This document shows, one piece after another, positions 47,737 through 57,471 of a stretch of 64,000 nucleotides of DNA (position 1 is the first letter of the stretch; each line of letters opens with the position of its first letter). The notes under the pieces are model-generated. The model saw only the letters and a program-made list of their open reading frames with translations. It had not been told where the DNA came from and did not search any database. Position numbers and translations under genes: made by a program. Source of the stretch: Helicobacter canis (GTDB lineage Bacteria > Campylobacterota > Campylobacteria > Campylobacterales > Helicobacteraceae); assembly GCF_900451095.1 (NCBI RefSeq), contig NZ_UGHV01000001.1, positions 124,001-188,000 of the forward strand. The letters run 5' to 3'.

Positions 47737-50145
47737 ATGCAAAAGATTGTCATAACAATCAATGGTATGTCTTGCGCTTCTTGTGCAAATTCCATCATAA
47801 AAACCCTCAAAGCAAAGCAGCTTCTCAATGACATACACATCAATCTAATCACCAAAACCGCCACGCTCACCCTAGATGAGAGCCACTCGCTAGAAGCAAT
47901 TTTCTCCGCGATTAAAAAGCTAGGCTATGAGCCAAAATCTAGCCCATCTAGTCCATTTATCCCTGTGAGCAATGCCGCAAAACCTCTTGCCACATCGCCG
48001 CTTACGCCATATAAGCCAAGCATTTCTCCCCCAGCACAAGGGCGTCCTAGCCAGTCAAGCCAGAGCTTCCACACTAGGGATAAAGTGGATTCTAGCCCCG
48101 CGATAATTCCACAACCAACGCAAGAAAATGTAAGCAAGACAAGCACCAATCCCAGCCAGAGAATTTTTCTAACGCCAAAAATACAAGAGCTAATGCACCT
48201 TGCCACCAATTTTATCCACAAAAAACGCGTGCTACTAAGCGGACTCATCGCCCTTGCAATCCTCTATCTCTCTATGTCGCCTATGGTGTTTGATACAGCA
48301 CTTATCGCACCATTTAATGATATGCGTGTAAATTTCTTTGCCCAGCTCTTTTTAGCCCTTAGTGGTATGCATTTGGGGCGGGAGTATTATTTCAAGGGTT
48401 TTAGGGCGTTGTTTGCCAAAGCCCCTACAATGGACTCACTCATCGCCCTAAGCACGAGCGCATCGCTTGTGTATAGCGTGTATAATGCCCTGCTAGGACA
48501 TACGCATTGGTATTTTGAGAGTATTTGTGTGATTGTGTTTTTTGTGCTATTTGGGAAAGGCTTAGAGCAAAATGCCAAAGACACGACCGCTGCGGTGATC
48601 CGCACGCTACTTTTGCGCAATCTCTCTCAAGTGATCCGCCTAGAATCCAGCTCTAAAACATCAATCCCACCCCAAGCCATACGCATAGGCGATAGGCTGC
48701 AGATCCTCCCCGCCCAGACAATCCCAGCAGATGGGATTATCACGCAAGGATCTTGCGCGCTTGATGAGTCTATGCTAAGTGGCGAGGTGCTACCGGTGGA
48801 AAAGAGTGTAGGGCAAAGGGTCTATGCAGGGAGTATCAATACCAATCGCGCCTTTATTATACAGGCTACTAGCACCAGCGAGCAAAGCACGCTTAGTGCG
48901 CTTAGTGCGCTTGTGCAAGAAGCCCTTGTGTCAAAGCCAGCACTTGCTAGGCTAGCAGATATAATCGCAAGCTATTTTGTCCCAGCAGTGATTGCCATAG
49001 CATTTGGGGCATTTTTGTTGTGGTGGGCGATTATGGGGGTGGATTTTGGCTTTGGCGTGTGTATAGCTGTGCTTGTGATCTCCTGCCCTTGTGCGCTTGG
49101 GCTTGCCACGCCTATGGCAGTGATGATAGGCACAGCCCTTGCTAATAAACAAGGGGTTTTCATCAGGCAGGCTCAAAGCTTTGAGAATCTAGGCAGGGTC
49201 AGTGATGTGGTGTTTGACAAGACAGGCACGCTTACTAATGCGGCTTTAGAGGTAGTGGAGATTAGCAGCATAAGCGAGCTAGATCAAGCAGAGATCCTAG
49301 CCATAAGCGCAGGAGTCGAGCAAGGCAGTGAGCATATCATCGCCAAAGCGATCTTGCAAGAAGCCAAAAAGCAGGGCATTAGCCCAAGGGATTGCGGCGA
49401 GTTTAGGGCATTTGCGGGCTATGGCATAGAGGCTAGAGACACACAAGGGATCACCTATGTGCTTGGGGCAAAAGAGCTATTGCAAGGCGCGGTGGATTCT
49501 AGCCTAGATAAAGAATGCGCGTATATCCAAGTCTTTTTGGGGCAAAGGGTGGATTCTAGCTATAAGATCCTAGGCTCTATCACACTGCAAGATACTCTAA
49601 AAAGCGGTGCGCAAGAGATGATAGAAGCCCTAAAGGCTAAGGGCATAACCCCCCATATCCTAAGCGGCGATAGTGCTGCTAATACCGCGCATATAGCACG
49701 CAAGCTTGGTATCACGCACTATAAAGCCCACGCCAAGCCCGCGGATAAGCTTGCTTATATCAAGGCGTTGCAAGATAAAGGCAGAGTCGTGCTAATGGCA
49801 GGCGATGGGGTCAATGATATAGGTGCGCTTGCTGCAGCAGATGTCTCACTAAGCTTCGCGCACGCAAGCGATGTGAGTAAAAATACCGCTGATATTATCA
49901 TCTATCACAATGACATATCGCGCGTGCTTTATGTGATGAGACTTTCGCACAAGGTTATGCAAAATATCAAGGAGAATCTAGCCTTCGCCTTTGTGTATAA
50001 CTGCCTTTGCATACCCATTGCGTGTGGGGTGCTCTACTATCCAGCCCAGATTTTGCTAAACCCTATGCTAGCGGCTTTTGCGATGAGTGCTAGCAGTGTT
50101 TGTGTGGTGCTAAATAGCCAGCGGCTATGGCGGTTTAGAGCCTAA
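47737..50145 (+). CDS. copA: Copper-translocating P1B-type ATPase
   Basis: 802 residues. One N-terminal heavy-metal domain (GMSCASC, residues 9-15), a Pro/Ser-rich linker (about 70-140), membrane helices with the ion-binding CPC motif (SCPCALGLATP), phosphorylation site DKTGTLT, actuator LSGEVLPVEK and hinge GDGVNDIGALA. It exports Cu(I) from the cytoplasm. AAAGGA immediately precedes the ATG at 47737; the upstream extension of the frame to 47545 is repeat sequence. Box copies inside the gene are read as KVDSS (linker) and VDSSL/VDSSY. Confidence 0.93.
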   Translation: MQKIVITINGMSCASCANSIIKTLKAKQLLNDIHINLITKTATLTLDESHSLEAIFSAIKKLGYEPKSSPSSPFIPVSNAAKPLATSPLTPYKPSISPPAQGRPSQSSQSFHTRDKVDSSPAIIPQPTQENVSKTSTNPSQRIFLTPKIQELMHLATNFIHKKRVLLSGLIALAILYLSMSPMVFDTALIAPFNDMRVNFFAQLFLALSGMHLGREYYFKGFRALFAKAPTMDSLIALSTSASLVYSVYNALLGHTHWYFESICVIVFFVLFGKGLEQNAKDTTAAVIRTLLLRNLSQVIRLESSSKTSIPPQAIRIGDRLQILPAQTIPADGIITQGSCALDESMLSGEVLPVEKSVGQRVYAGSINTNRAFIIQATSTSEQSTLSALSALVQEALVSKPALARLADIIASYFVPAVIAIAFGAFLLWWAIMGVDFGFGVCIAVLVISCPCALGLATPMAVMIGTALANKQGVFIRQAQSFENLGRVSDVVFDKTGTLTNAALEVVEISSISELDQAEILAISAGVEQGSEHIIAKAILQEAKKQGISPRDCGEFRAFAGYGIEARDTQGITYVLGAKELLQGAVDSSLDKECAYIQVFLGQRVDSSYKILGSITLQDTLKSGAQEMIEALKAKGITPHILSGDSAANTAHIARKLGITHYKAHAKPADKLAYIKALQDKGRVVLMAGDGVNDIGALAAADVSLSFAHASDVSKNTADIIIYHNDISRVLYVMRLSHKVMQNIKENLAFAFVYNCLCIPIACGVLYYPAQILLNPMLAAFAMSASSVCVVLNSQRLWRFRA

Positions 50146-50149
50146 GGTG

Positions 50150-50345
50150 GATTCTAGCAATGCCCATTTTTCACAAGCCAGCCTTTCTCCGTCATCGCGA
50201 GCCTTGCGCTAGCAAGGCGTGGCGATCCATAAAACAACCCTAAAATCTAATTTCAAAAAGTGGATTCTAGGGTAAAAGTAGATCGCCACGATTTTGCTAC
50301 CGCCAAATCTCGCAATGACAGAGAGTTTCATCGGCTCGCAAGTGA
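50150..50345. repeat. Repeat gap between copA and aroB
   Basis: Boxes at about 50150 and 50258. Palindromic modules at 50189-50228 (CCTTGCG/GCAAGG, with ATCGC arms) and 50281-50321 (GATTTTG arms, slightly decayed). The neighbouring genes converge here. No gene is visible. Confidence 0.75.
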
Positions 50346-50369
50346 GAGAAAAAGGCGATATGTGTGGAG

Positions 50370-51446
50370 CTAGATTCTCATAGATTCTAGGCTAAAGTGT
50401 GCAAGAGTGGCTAGAATCTGGTCTTTTGGTATATCATCGCGCAGGGTAAAATCCCCTATGCCTTTAGGTAGCACGAAGCAAAGTGCGTTGTTGTGAGATT
50501 TTTTATCTAGGAAAAAGGCTTGATAAAATGCCTCTATATCGCTGATAGGATAAGCCTCATCAAGCCCTAGTCGCCTAAGCACTCTTTCTATGCGCTTTGC
50601 CTGTGTCTCTTGCAAAAGCCCTAGCCGCAGGGCTAAATCATTTGCCATAGTCATACCTATCGCCACGGCTTGTCCGTGCAAGAAGCGTTTATAGTGGGTT
50701 TGCATCTCAATGATATGCGCAAAAGTGTGTCCATAATTAAGCGCGGCGCGGATACCGCTCTCTCTCTCATCTTGCTCGACCACGCGAGCTTTGATCGCTA
50801 TGGACTTTTGGATAAAAGGCAGCAACACGCTAGGATCTAGCATATCATCTTGGCTGGATTCTAGGGCTTCAAAGCCTAGCTTATCAAAGCACACAAGCAC
50901 CTTTACCACCTCTGCTAGCCCAGCTCTAATCTCGCGTGCAGGGAGTGTGCGCAAAAACTCTTTATCGATATATACCGCACTAGGCTGGTGGAAAAGCCCT
51001 ATGAGGTTTTTGCCATAGGCATTATTGATCCCGCATTTACCGCCCACAGAGGCATCGACTTGTGCGAGCAGGGTCGTGGGGATTGACACATAGCTAATCC
51101 CTCGCTCAAAAATCCCACTAGCAAAGCCCACCATATCGCTTATCACGCCACCTCCAAGGGCTATCATTAGCGATTTTCTATCTAGGCGATTGGCAAAAGC
51201 ACATTGCAAAATCTGCTCGATACTCTGCATATTTTTATGCTCTTCGCCATCAGGGACAATGCAGACAAAGACTTCTTGCGCGCGGATTTTGGGCAGGATT
51301 TTGTGGAGATAGAGTCCTGCTATTTTTGGGTTGCTTACAACTAGGGCTTTGCTTTTTGCCGTGATGAAAGCGCGATCATTGTGCAAAAAGTCTTCGATGA
51401 TGACAGGATAAGTCGCAGAAGGTGCTGTAATGGTAAGTGTAGGCAT
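50370..51446 (-). CDS. aroB: 3-dehydroquinate synthase
   Basis: 358 residues, NAD- and metal-dependent enzyme of the shikimate pathway. Motifs: PDGEEHKN, ALGGGVISDMVGFASGIFERG (NAD loop), PTTLLAQVDASVGGKCGIN, NLIGLFHQP, and the metal His region ALNYGHTFAHIIE plus FLHGQAVAIG. It stands alone, flanked by repeat fields on both sides. Confidence 0.96.
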   Translation of the reverse strand: MPTLTITAPSATYPVIIEDFLHNDRAFITAKSKALVVSNPKIAGLYLHKILPKIRAQEVFVCIVPDGEEHKNMQSIEQILQCAFANRLDRKSLMIALGGGVISDMVGFASGIFERGISYVSIPTTLLAQVDASVGGKCGINNAYGKNLIGLFHQPSAVYIDKEFLRTLPAREIRAGLAEVVKVLVCFDKLGFEALESSQDDMLDPSVLLPFIQKSIAIKARVVEQDERESGIRAALNYGHTFAHIIEMQTHYKRFLHGQAVAIGMTMANDLALRLGLLQETQAKRIERVLRRLGLDEAYPISDIEAFYQAFFLDKKSHNNALCFVLPKGIGDFTLRDDIPKDQILATLAHFSLESMRI

Positions 51447-52050
51447 ACGCTTCCTTGGGAGTAAGATGATAGGGATTGTAGTATATTTGGCTTAAGGGAT
51501 GGTTAGACCTAGGGGTGGATCCATAGATCTAGCCTTAGAATCCAATAGAATCCAAGCAGCCCCAAATCCTAGAATCCACTTTTTGCAAAGGATTCAGCTT
51601 GCGGGCTAGAATCGTGGATTTCTGCCGCTTACTGCGTCAATAGACCTTAAGTCTTATTATCCTTATAAGCCTTGAAAAGCCACAATTCTAGCCGCGCAAT
51701 CTTAGAATCCAAAAGCGGTGATAAAACAAGCCTAAACCCCCTAGAATCCACTTTTGAAAACAATGTTAAAAAGCACAAAAACACAAAAGCGGATTCTAGT
51801 GTGGGGAGTGCGGGGAGTGGATCGCCACGCTTTGTCTTGCGCCAAAGCTCGCGATGACGGAAAAACGCGGCAAGTCAAAAGTGGATTCTAGGAAAACGAT
51901 TCTAAGCATTGTGGTGCTAAAATCCACTTTTCGACAATTCTAAGCAAGTCGCACAGGATTCTAGGATTTCTAAAGAAACCTGCGAGCTCACGCAAGCAGG
52001 TTTCTTTAGAAAAGCTGAATCCACACACAAAATCTTTTGAAAGGATACAA
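51447..52050. repeat. Repeat field between aroB and the Tat oxidoreductase gene
   Basis: Boxes at about 51568 and 51742 (reverse) and 51881 (forward). A palindromic module at 51818-51858 has ATCGC-type arms. The segment 51968-52012 is a clean inverted repeat, TTTCTAAAGAAACCTGCG against CGCAAGCAGGTTTCTTTAGA, with a central GAGCTC. No promoter stands out before the gene at 52051, and no convincing gene is visible. Confidence 0.75.
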
Positions 52051-53916
52051 ATGACTCGTAGAGACTTTATCAATGGTATGGCAGTAGCCGTAGTCGCTGG
52101 AATGACACCGCTAGAGATTCTAGCAAGAGATGCTAAAAAGCCTTACTATCCCCCACTTTGGCAGAATCTTGTGGGCAGCGATGATGATAGCTACTTCTTC
52201 GCCCACGCCTTGCGCGATGGTGAGCAATATGACTTTAGTGCGCTGCCTATACAAGAGCAGTATGATTTGGTGGTCGTAGGAGCTGGGATCAGCGGGCTTA
52301 GTGCGGCGTGCTTGTTCCACGATACACACAAAGGCGCAAAAAGCCTGATACTCGATAATCACAAAGACTTCGGCGGACACGCTAGGCGCAATGAGTTTGC
52401 CACACCTTATGGGCAGATCTTGACCTATGGTGGCAGCGAGTCGCTACAATCGCCAAAATCTCTTTATAGCAAAAAGGTCGTGGCGTTTCTAGCTAGCCTA
52501 AATATCGATATAGACGCTTTAGCAAAGTGCTTTAATCAAGACTTCTACCCAGATTTAGGGCTTAGTCGGGGCGTGTTTTTTAGCAAAAAGGACTTTGGAG
52601 CAAGCAAGCTTGTAAGCGGCGATCCTCGCGTGGTGATTGATGATAGCATTAAAAAAGAGCGCAATAATGCTAGGAGCTTTGCGGAGTTTATCGGGGATTT
52701 TCCTATGCCTAAGGCTGATAGAGACGCGCTTTTAGAGCTTTTTACCACGCCTAAAGACTATCTACAAGGCTTAAGCAGCAAGCAAAAGCGCGACTACCTA
52801 GCCCACACAAGCTATAAGCAATTCTTGCAAGAGAGAGTCAAGCTCTCTCCGCTGGCTCTAAGCTTTTTTGATGGTGTGAGTGATGATTTTATGGCATTAG
52901 GGATTGATATGATCTCTTGCGAATTAGCACAAGAGTGTGCTTTGCCGGGATTTGCTGCTACAAACTCTGCGAATGAAGTCTTTGAAGAGCCCTATATCCA
53001 CCACTTCCCCGATGGCAATGCCTCTATCACGCGCCTAATGGTAAAAAAGCTTATCCCCCATATCGCTACTTGTGGCAATACACCAGAAGAAGTGCTACTA
53101 GCTCAATTTGATTATAGCAAGCTTGATTTGCCAAAAAATATGAGTAGGATCCGCCTGCAAAGCACCGCGCTTGATGTGCGTAATGTCGCAGGGGGTGTGG
53201 AGATAGTCTATGGATCTATGCAGGATAGAAAGCTGCATAAAATCTTTGCCAAAAAGGTCATTATGGCAAACTACAATGCGATGATCCCCTACATTGTCAA
53301 AGAGCTGCAAGATGGGCAAAAAAGCGCGCTATCTCAATGTGTCAAAACCTCTCTTATTTATACAAAAGTCCTGCTCTCTCAATGGGAGTGCTTCACAAAG
53401 CTTGGCATACACGATATTTACGCGCCAAAATCTTTCTATGTCAATACCAAGCTTGATTATCCCGTAGATATGGGCGCATACAAGCACCCACGCGATCCCA
53501 AAAAGCCTATATGCCTGCATTTGATCGGCTCTCCCTTGCGGCTTAATCCTAAAGAGCTTGACACCACGCAGCTTACTGCTAGAGATCTCTCTCGCTTGAC
53601 ACGCCACGCCCTTTTAGAGACGCCATTTTCTACCCTAGAGCAAATGACCCTTTCGCACTTGCAAGAGATGCTTGGCGGGGCTGGATTTAAAAAAAGCGAT
53701 GTGCTAGGTATCACGCTTAATCGCTGGGGGCATTGCTATGCGTATAATTACAACTCGCTTTTTGACACGCCAAAACAAAGCAAAGCCACGATAAAAGCCG
53801 CGCGCAAAGTCTGCGGAAATATCGCCATTGCTAATTCTGATGCCAATTGGGAAGCATTTTTACAAGATGCCATAGAGCAGGCGATGAGAGCTTTGGGGGA
53901 TTTGGGCTTAAGCTAG
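52051..53916 (+). CDS. Tat-exported FAD-dependent amine oxidoreductase (spermidine dehydrogenase-like)
   Basis: 621 residues. The N-terminus MTRRDFINGMAVAVVAGM is a twin-arginine signal, so the enzyme is probably exported folded with its cofactor. The Rossmann FAD motif is YDLVVVGAGISGLSAA (about 70-85), then DNHKDFGGHARRNEF. The PYYPP, GSDD and AHALRDG segments before the Rossmann fold fit spermidine dehydrogenase-like flavoproteins. The substrate is inferred from family resemblance only. GAAAGGA lies upstream of the ATG. It stands alone between repeat fields. Confidence 0.7.
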   Translation: MTRRDFINGMAVAVVAGMTPLEILARDAKKPYYPPLWQNLVGSDDDSYFFAHALRDGEQYDFSALPIQEQYDLVVVGAGISGLSAACLFHDTHKGAKSLILDNHKDFGGHARRNEFATPYGQILTYGGSESLQSPKSLYSKKVVAFLASLNIDIDALAKCFNQDFYPDLGLSRGVFFSKKDFGASKLVSGDPRVVIDDSIKKERNNARSFAEFIGDFPMPKADRDALLELFTTPKDYLQGLSSKQKRDYLAHTSYKQFLQERVKLSPLALSFFDGVSDDFMALGIDMISCELAQECALPGFAATNSANEVFEEPYIHHFPDGNASITRLMVKKLIPHIATCGNTPEEVLLAQFDYSKLDLPKNMSRIRLQSTALDVRNVAGGVEIVYGSMQDRKLHKIFAKKVIMANYNAMIPYIVKELQDGQKSALSQCVKTSLIYTKVLLSQWECFTKLGIHDIYAPKSFYVNTKLDYPVDMGAYKHPRDPKKPICLHLIGSPLRLNPKELDTTQLTARDLSRLTRHALLETPFSTLEQMTLSHLQEMLGGAGFKKSDVLGITLNRWGHCYAYNYNSLFDTPKQSKATIKAARKVCGNIAIANSDANWEAFLQDAIEQAMRALGDLGLS

Positions 53917-54600
53917 ATTAGCAAGCGATCTAATTTTGGCGTTGGCTTTTCTCAAAGAAACCTTGAAGAAGACAATCAAGGCAGTTTGGAAAATCGCCCC
54001 TTTAATCAAACCCCCTAGAATCCACTTTTGAAAACAATGCCAACGATATGCAAAAAGTGGATTCTAGTGTGAAAGTGGATTACTAAAGAAGCTGCGGCTT
54101 CGCCTTGCTTTGCCACGATTTTGACAAGTCAAAATCTCGCAATGACAGAAGTGGTGCTTTCATCGGCTCGCAATGACAGAAAAAGGGCATTAAGCCTAGA
54201 ATCCTCGTTTGAAGGGTATTTAACTTCAAAAAGCCTATTTTACTTCATACGATTCTAAGGATTGCGGTGGGGCTTTCGTAGCTTTTTAGGGATTTGGGGG
54301 CAGAGCAAGACTAGAGGTCTGCGGTTGTCCTAAAAATAGCGTAATCAATCGCATTGCTCGCCCAAAACTGAATCGCCAACCCCCCCTAGAATCCATTTTT
54401 TTACACTTTGCTTAATTAGGATTCTAAGATTGTGGTGCTAGAATCGTGGTTTTCTAAAGAAACATCGGCTTGCGCCGAGCGGTGTCCCTTGTTTTCAAGG
54501 CGGAGGCGAAGGGATTTATCTAGGCGATAATGAGCAAGCCTCCGCCGCAGAATCCACGATTCTAGCCCGCAAGCTGAATCCCTAGAATCCACTTTTAGGC
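53917..54600. repeat. Repeat field between two convergent genes
   Basis: Boxes at about 54015 and 54584 (reverse) and 54055 (forward). A palindromic module at about 54112-54150 has GATTTTGAC/GTCAAAATC, identical in stem to the one at 8681. The long module lies at about 54243-54380 (GATTCTAAGGATTGCGGTGG to CGCCCAAAACTGAATCGCC). An ACATCGGCTTGCGCCGAGCG module at 54464 and an AAGGGATTTATCTAGGCGAT module at 54508 follow. No gene is visible in 684 nt. Confidence 0.8.
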
Positions 54601-56040
54601 TTAATGCGATCCTATGGGGATAAACATCTGCGGATGCTTATGAAGCAGCAAGGAGAGTCGCTCCGCCTTGGTAGAAAAGAGCGCGAAAAGCCTTGTTTTA
54701 GCGATACATTCTTCAAAGGGTAGGAAATGCAGCACAGGCTCGGTCAAGTCTTGCAGGTAGAAAATGGGATTTTTGCTTGTGGTTTTGGTGATTAGCACCT
54801 TTTTGCCAAAGCTTCTGCCTAGGGCTTCATAGTCTTTGATAATGGCATCTTGATGCACACCATCTGGCTCAAAATCATACACTTGTATATCAGTCTTTGT
54901 CTGGATAGCGATGTCAAAAATCACGCTTGAGATATTCTCCCCTGCATTCATCTCTTCATTGGTGATGACTAGGCATTGCTTGCAGTCTGTTAGGCAAAGG
55001 GCAGCGGTTTTTAGCACAGGGGTTGCGGTGCGATAGAGTGCTTTGCGGTGCGATCGCTTGGCAAAAAGCTCTGTCCCTACGATGATAAGCCCGATTTTTC
55101 TCGTGCGATCTTTTTCAAGCCTATCAATGAAGCTCGCATTGCTATAATCAAATTTGAGCGCGATACTAGAATCCTGCTTGCAAAGCTCCTTGATCTCATA
55201 GATTGTGGCAAAGTCCGCTGGATTTAGCACGATGACAAAGAGCTTTGTCGAGCGGATAAGACTATGGAAGTAGATAGCCTGCGTGATGTCGCGCAAAATC
55301 GCGCTAGAATCTTGGGCTAGCATATCCACATAGACATAAATATCGCGCCCAAAGGGTGAGGGGAACTGCCCTATATCAGACTTGATTTGCTTATAAATAT
55401 TTCTTAGTGTCTTTGGATCACCTGCGACAAGCACGACATCTTGAGGCTGTATCACTAGAGAAAAGGTGCTTAGAAGAAATGCATTATTGCGGTAGATCCC
55501 AATGATTTTGTAATTTTTCTGCTGGATAGAGCCGATATGCCGATAGGCAAACACACTCCCAAATGGCACGCCCACCTCCATAATCTCCCCCTGCCCTAGC
55601 CCAAAGCCACGCGGGATAATGGGCACATTAGGCAGCCTTGAGATAAACTGCCCTGCGATGATCTTGGCATCATCAAGAAATATCGCGTGATCATCGCGCT
55701 GCAAGCTCTCATCGCTCACGCTAGAGAGCGTAACTATACGCGCTTCTTTGCAGATTTTGCGCGTGATTGCAAAGACCGCGCGCGCTTGATCTCTATCTTC
55801 CATAATCACAAACACATCGCTAAGATCTAGGCTTCTGTGCTCATCAAACACCTGTGTAAGGTGGTATTCTGAAGTGGGATCAAAATGATGAAAGCTAAAG
55901 GAGCTTGGGAATTTCTCTGGGATCATTGCAGAGTCTTTAACAATGACAATATAGAGATTATTACTAAAATACTTTTCTAGCACGGAGTCAAGAAACACCT
56001 TGCCGACAACGCTATCAAGCACAAGCACGACTTTTTTCAC
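54601..56040 (-). CDS. RCK/TrkA-C domain regulatory protein (COG3400-like)
   Basis: 479 residues, soluble. It starts with a Rossmann-like strand (KKVVLVLDSVVGKVFLDSVL) and has a TrkA-C-like block (GEIMEVGVPFGSVFAYRHIGSIQQKNYKIIGIYRNNAFLLSTFSLVIQPQDVVLVAGDP, about 150-212). A second half contains further Rossmann-like segments (KIGLIIVGTELFAKRSHRK). Such proteins gate potassium channels or transporters by sensing nucleotides; no channel gene is adjacent here. The gene is flanked by a repeat field downstream and a 178-nt gap upstream. Confidence 0.65.
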   Translation of the reverse strand: MKKVVLVLDSVVGKVFLDSVLEKYFSNNLYIVIVKDSAMIPEKFPSSFSFHHFDPTSEYHLTQVFDEHRSLDLSDVFVIMEDRDQARAVFAITRKICKEARIVTLSSVSDESLQRDDHAIFLDDAKIIAGQFISRLPNVPIIPRGFGLGQGEIMEVGVPFGSVFAYRHIGSIQQKNYKIIGIYRNNAFLLSTFSLVIQPQDVVLVAGDPKTLRNIYKQIKSDIGQFPSPFGRDIYVYVDMLAQDSSAILRDITQAIYFHSLIRSTKLFVIVLNPADFATIYEIKELCKQDSSIALKFDYSNASFIDRLEKDRTRKIGLIIVGTELFAKRSHRKALYRTATPVLKTAALCLTDCKQCLVITNEEMNAGENISSVIFDIAIQTKTDIQVYDFEPDGVHQDAIIKDYEALGRSFGKKVLITKTTSKNPIFYLQDLTEPVLHFLPFEECIAKTRLFALFSTKAERLSLLLHKHPQMFIPIGSH

Positions 56041-56218
56041 ATCATTTCCTTACATTAGGCTAAGTGGGATTTGTGGCGGCATTATACCAAAGCCAAAATC
56101 CCAAGCCTAGAATCCACTTCGCGCTTGTAGTGTAGCCTAAGCCATAAGCACATCTTGGCAGATCGTAAGGAATGCTATTTGCTAGTATCTAGCATAAATA
56201 CGCCTGTAAGGATAGATT

Positions 56219-56620
56219 ATGAAATACTCTTATCACATTGCCCTAGCCTTAGTGGGGCTATTTGTAGCAAGTATGCTTAGCGCGTGCTACAAGCCTCCAA
56301 AACTCACCCAAAATGCCATAAATGTCAAAATCTATCGCGGTAAATCATCGCTCAAAGACTGCGTGTATATCACAGAGACTTCAGGGGTTGTCAATACCAA
56401 AGGCTATGGCATAAAGCTCCTTGCCGCCATAGCCGGCGCGGAAAATGACCTACGCAACAAAGCCGTGCGCTTTGGGGGCAATGCCGCTCTTGTGCTACAC
56501 ACAGAGTCGCGCTACCTAGGGGCGGACTATCAGTTTAAAATGGGGCTGGCAAATGACAATACCGCTAACAAAATCGATGAATACATCATCTACGCCGAAG
56601 TGTATCGCTGCAGGCTCTAG
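56219..56620 (+). CDS. DUF4156-type lipoprotein
   Basis: 133 residues. A lipoprotein signal with lipobox LSAC (C22) follows a hydrophobic helix. The mature part has two more Cys (DCVYITE, YRCRL) and the block NDLRNKAVRFGGNAALVLHTE, which matches the DUF4156 layout (LRNxAxxxGGNxVxL). Function unknown; likely periplasmic, lipid-anchored. It starts a run of four envelope genes. Confidence 0.7.
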   Translation: MKYSYHIALALVGLFVASMLSACYKPPKLTQNAINVKIYRGKSSLKDCVYITETSGVVNTKGYGIKLLAAIAGAENDLRNKAVRFGGNAALVLHTESRYLGADYQFKMGLANDNTANKIDEYIIYAEVYRCRL

Positions 56621-56690
56621 TGGGCGCGTGGGCAAGCGTTAGATTTTCTATGGCATTATTGCGCTTTACAGCCAAAGACAAAGGAAGCAA

Positions 56691-57437
56691 ATGAAAAAGA
56701 CGCATATATATATCGCCGCTTTTATGGCGTTTCTAGGGGTAATCTATGCCGCCCCAAGCGATGCCACCACCGCGAAAAATCTCCTAGAGTCAAAAACCAA
56801 GCGCAGCTTAGAAGTAGTGAGCTTTAGCCCCTTAGAATCCAGCAATCTCTTCTTGCTCACTATCCAAGATAAAACAAATGGCTACAAAACTCTCCTTATA
56901 AGCGATGAGAAGCAGCAAAACCTAGTGGTAGCAAGCGCGTTTTTTAGCAGCAATGAAGCAGCGATGAAGCGCGTGCAGCAGGAGCTAAACGCCATAAGCA
57001 GCCATAATTTCAAAGCCCAGAACTCCGCCAAGCTTAATGAGCTTTTTGCCTCTATCCCCACAGACTATGCCATAACCATAACCGGCGCGAATACAAAAAA
57101 GCTCTACATCATCTCAGACCCTATGTGTAGCCACTGCCAAGAAGAGCTAGCACACATAGAAGAGCGGCTTAAAACCCACACGATTGTCATAGTCCCGATA
57201 GGGCTGCTAGGGCAGGACTCTCTCTACAAAGCAGCAGATATTATCAGGCAAATCCCTTCTGCCAAGACGCCTAAAGACCAGATCCAAACCTTGCGCAAAA
57301 TCTATGCACGCACCTATGAGCCTACAAACCCACCCGCTAATGACAAAGCATATAGCCAAGTGCTACGCATAACAAATAGCATTAGAGAATCAGGGCTTGT
57401 AGAGGGCGTGCCATTTATCTATGAGCCTTTGCGCTAG
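56691..57437 (+). CDS. dsbK: Periplasmic thiol oxidoreductase, DsbK/DsbG-like
   Basis: 248 residues with a signal peptide (MKKTHIYIAAFMAFLGVIYA), an N-terminal dimerisation-like region (about 22-115), and a thioredoxin domain with active site CSHC (SDPMCSHCQEEL) and cis-Pro in GVPFIYEP. The order with the UPF0323 lipoprotein gene matches H. pylori HP0231-HP0232, where HP0231 is the CSHC oxidase. It would introduce disulfides in periplasmic proteins. The TAG stop lies in a copy of the dispersed box. Confidence 0.8.
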   Translation: MKKTHIYIAAFMAFLGVIYAAPSDATTAKNLLESKTKRSLEVVSFSPLESSNLFLLTIQDKTNGYKTLLISDEKQQNLVVASAFFSSNEAAMKRVQQELNAISSHNFKAQNSAKLNELFASIPTDYAITITGANTKKLYIISDPMCSHCQEELAHIEERLKTHTIVIVPIGLLGQDSLYKAADIIRQIPSAKTPKDQIQTLRKIYARTYEPTNPPANDKAYSQVLRITNSIRESGLVEGVPFIYEPLR

Positions 57438-57471
57438 AATCCACTTTTGATACTTTGACTAAGGAGCAATG

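Noticed and set aside
51672-51857. Short open frame in the repeat field before the Tat oxidoreductase gene
   Set aside because: It encodes only box-derived peptide (LESTFENN) and low-complexity sequence, so it is a by-product of the repeats.
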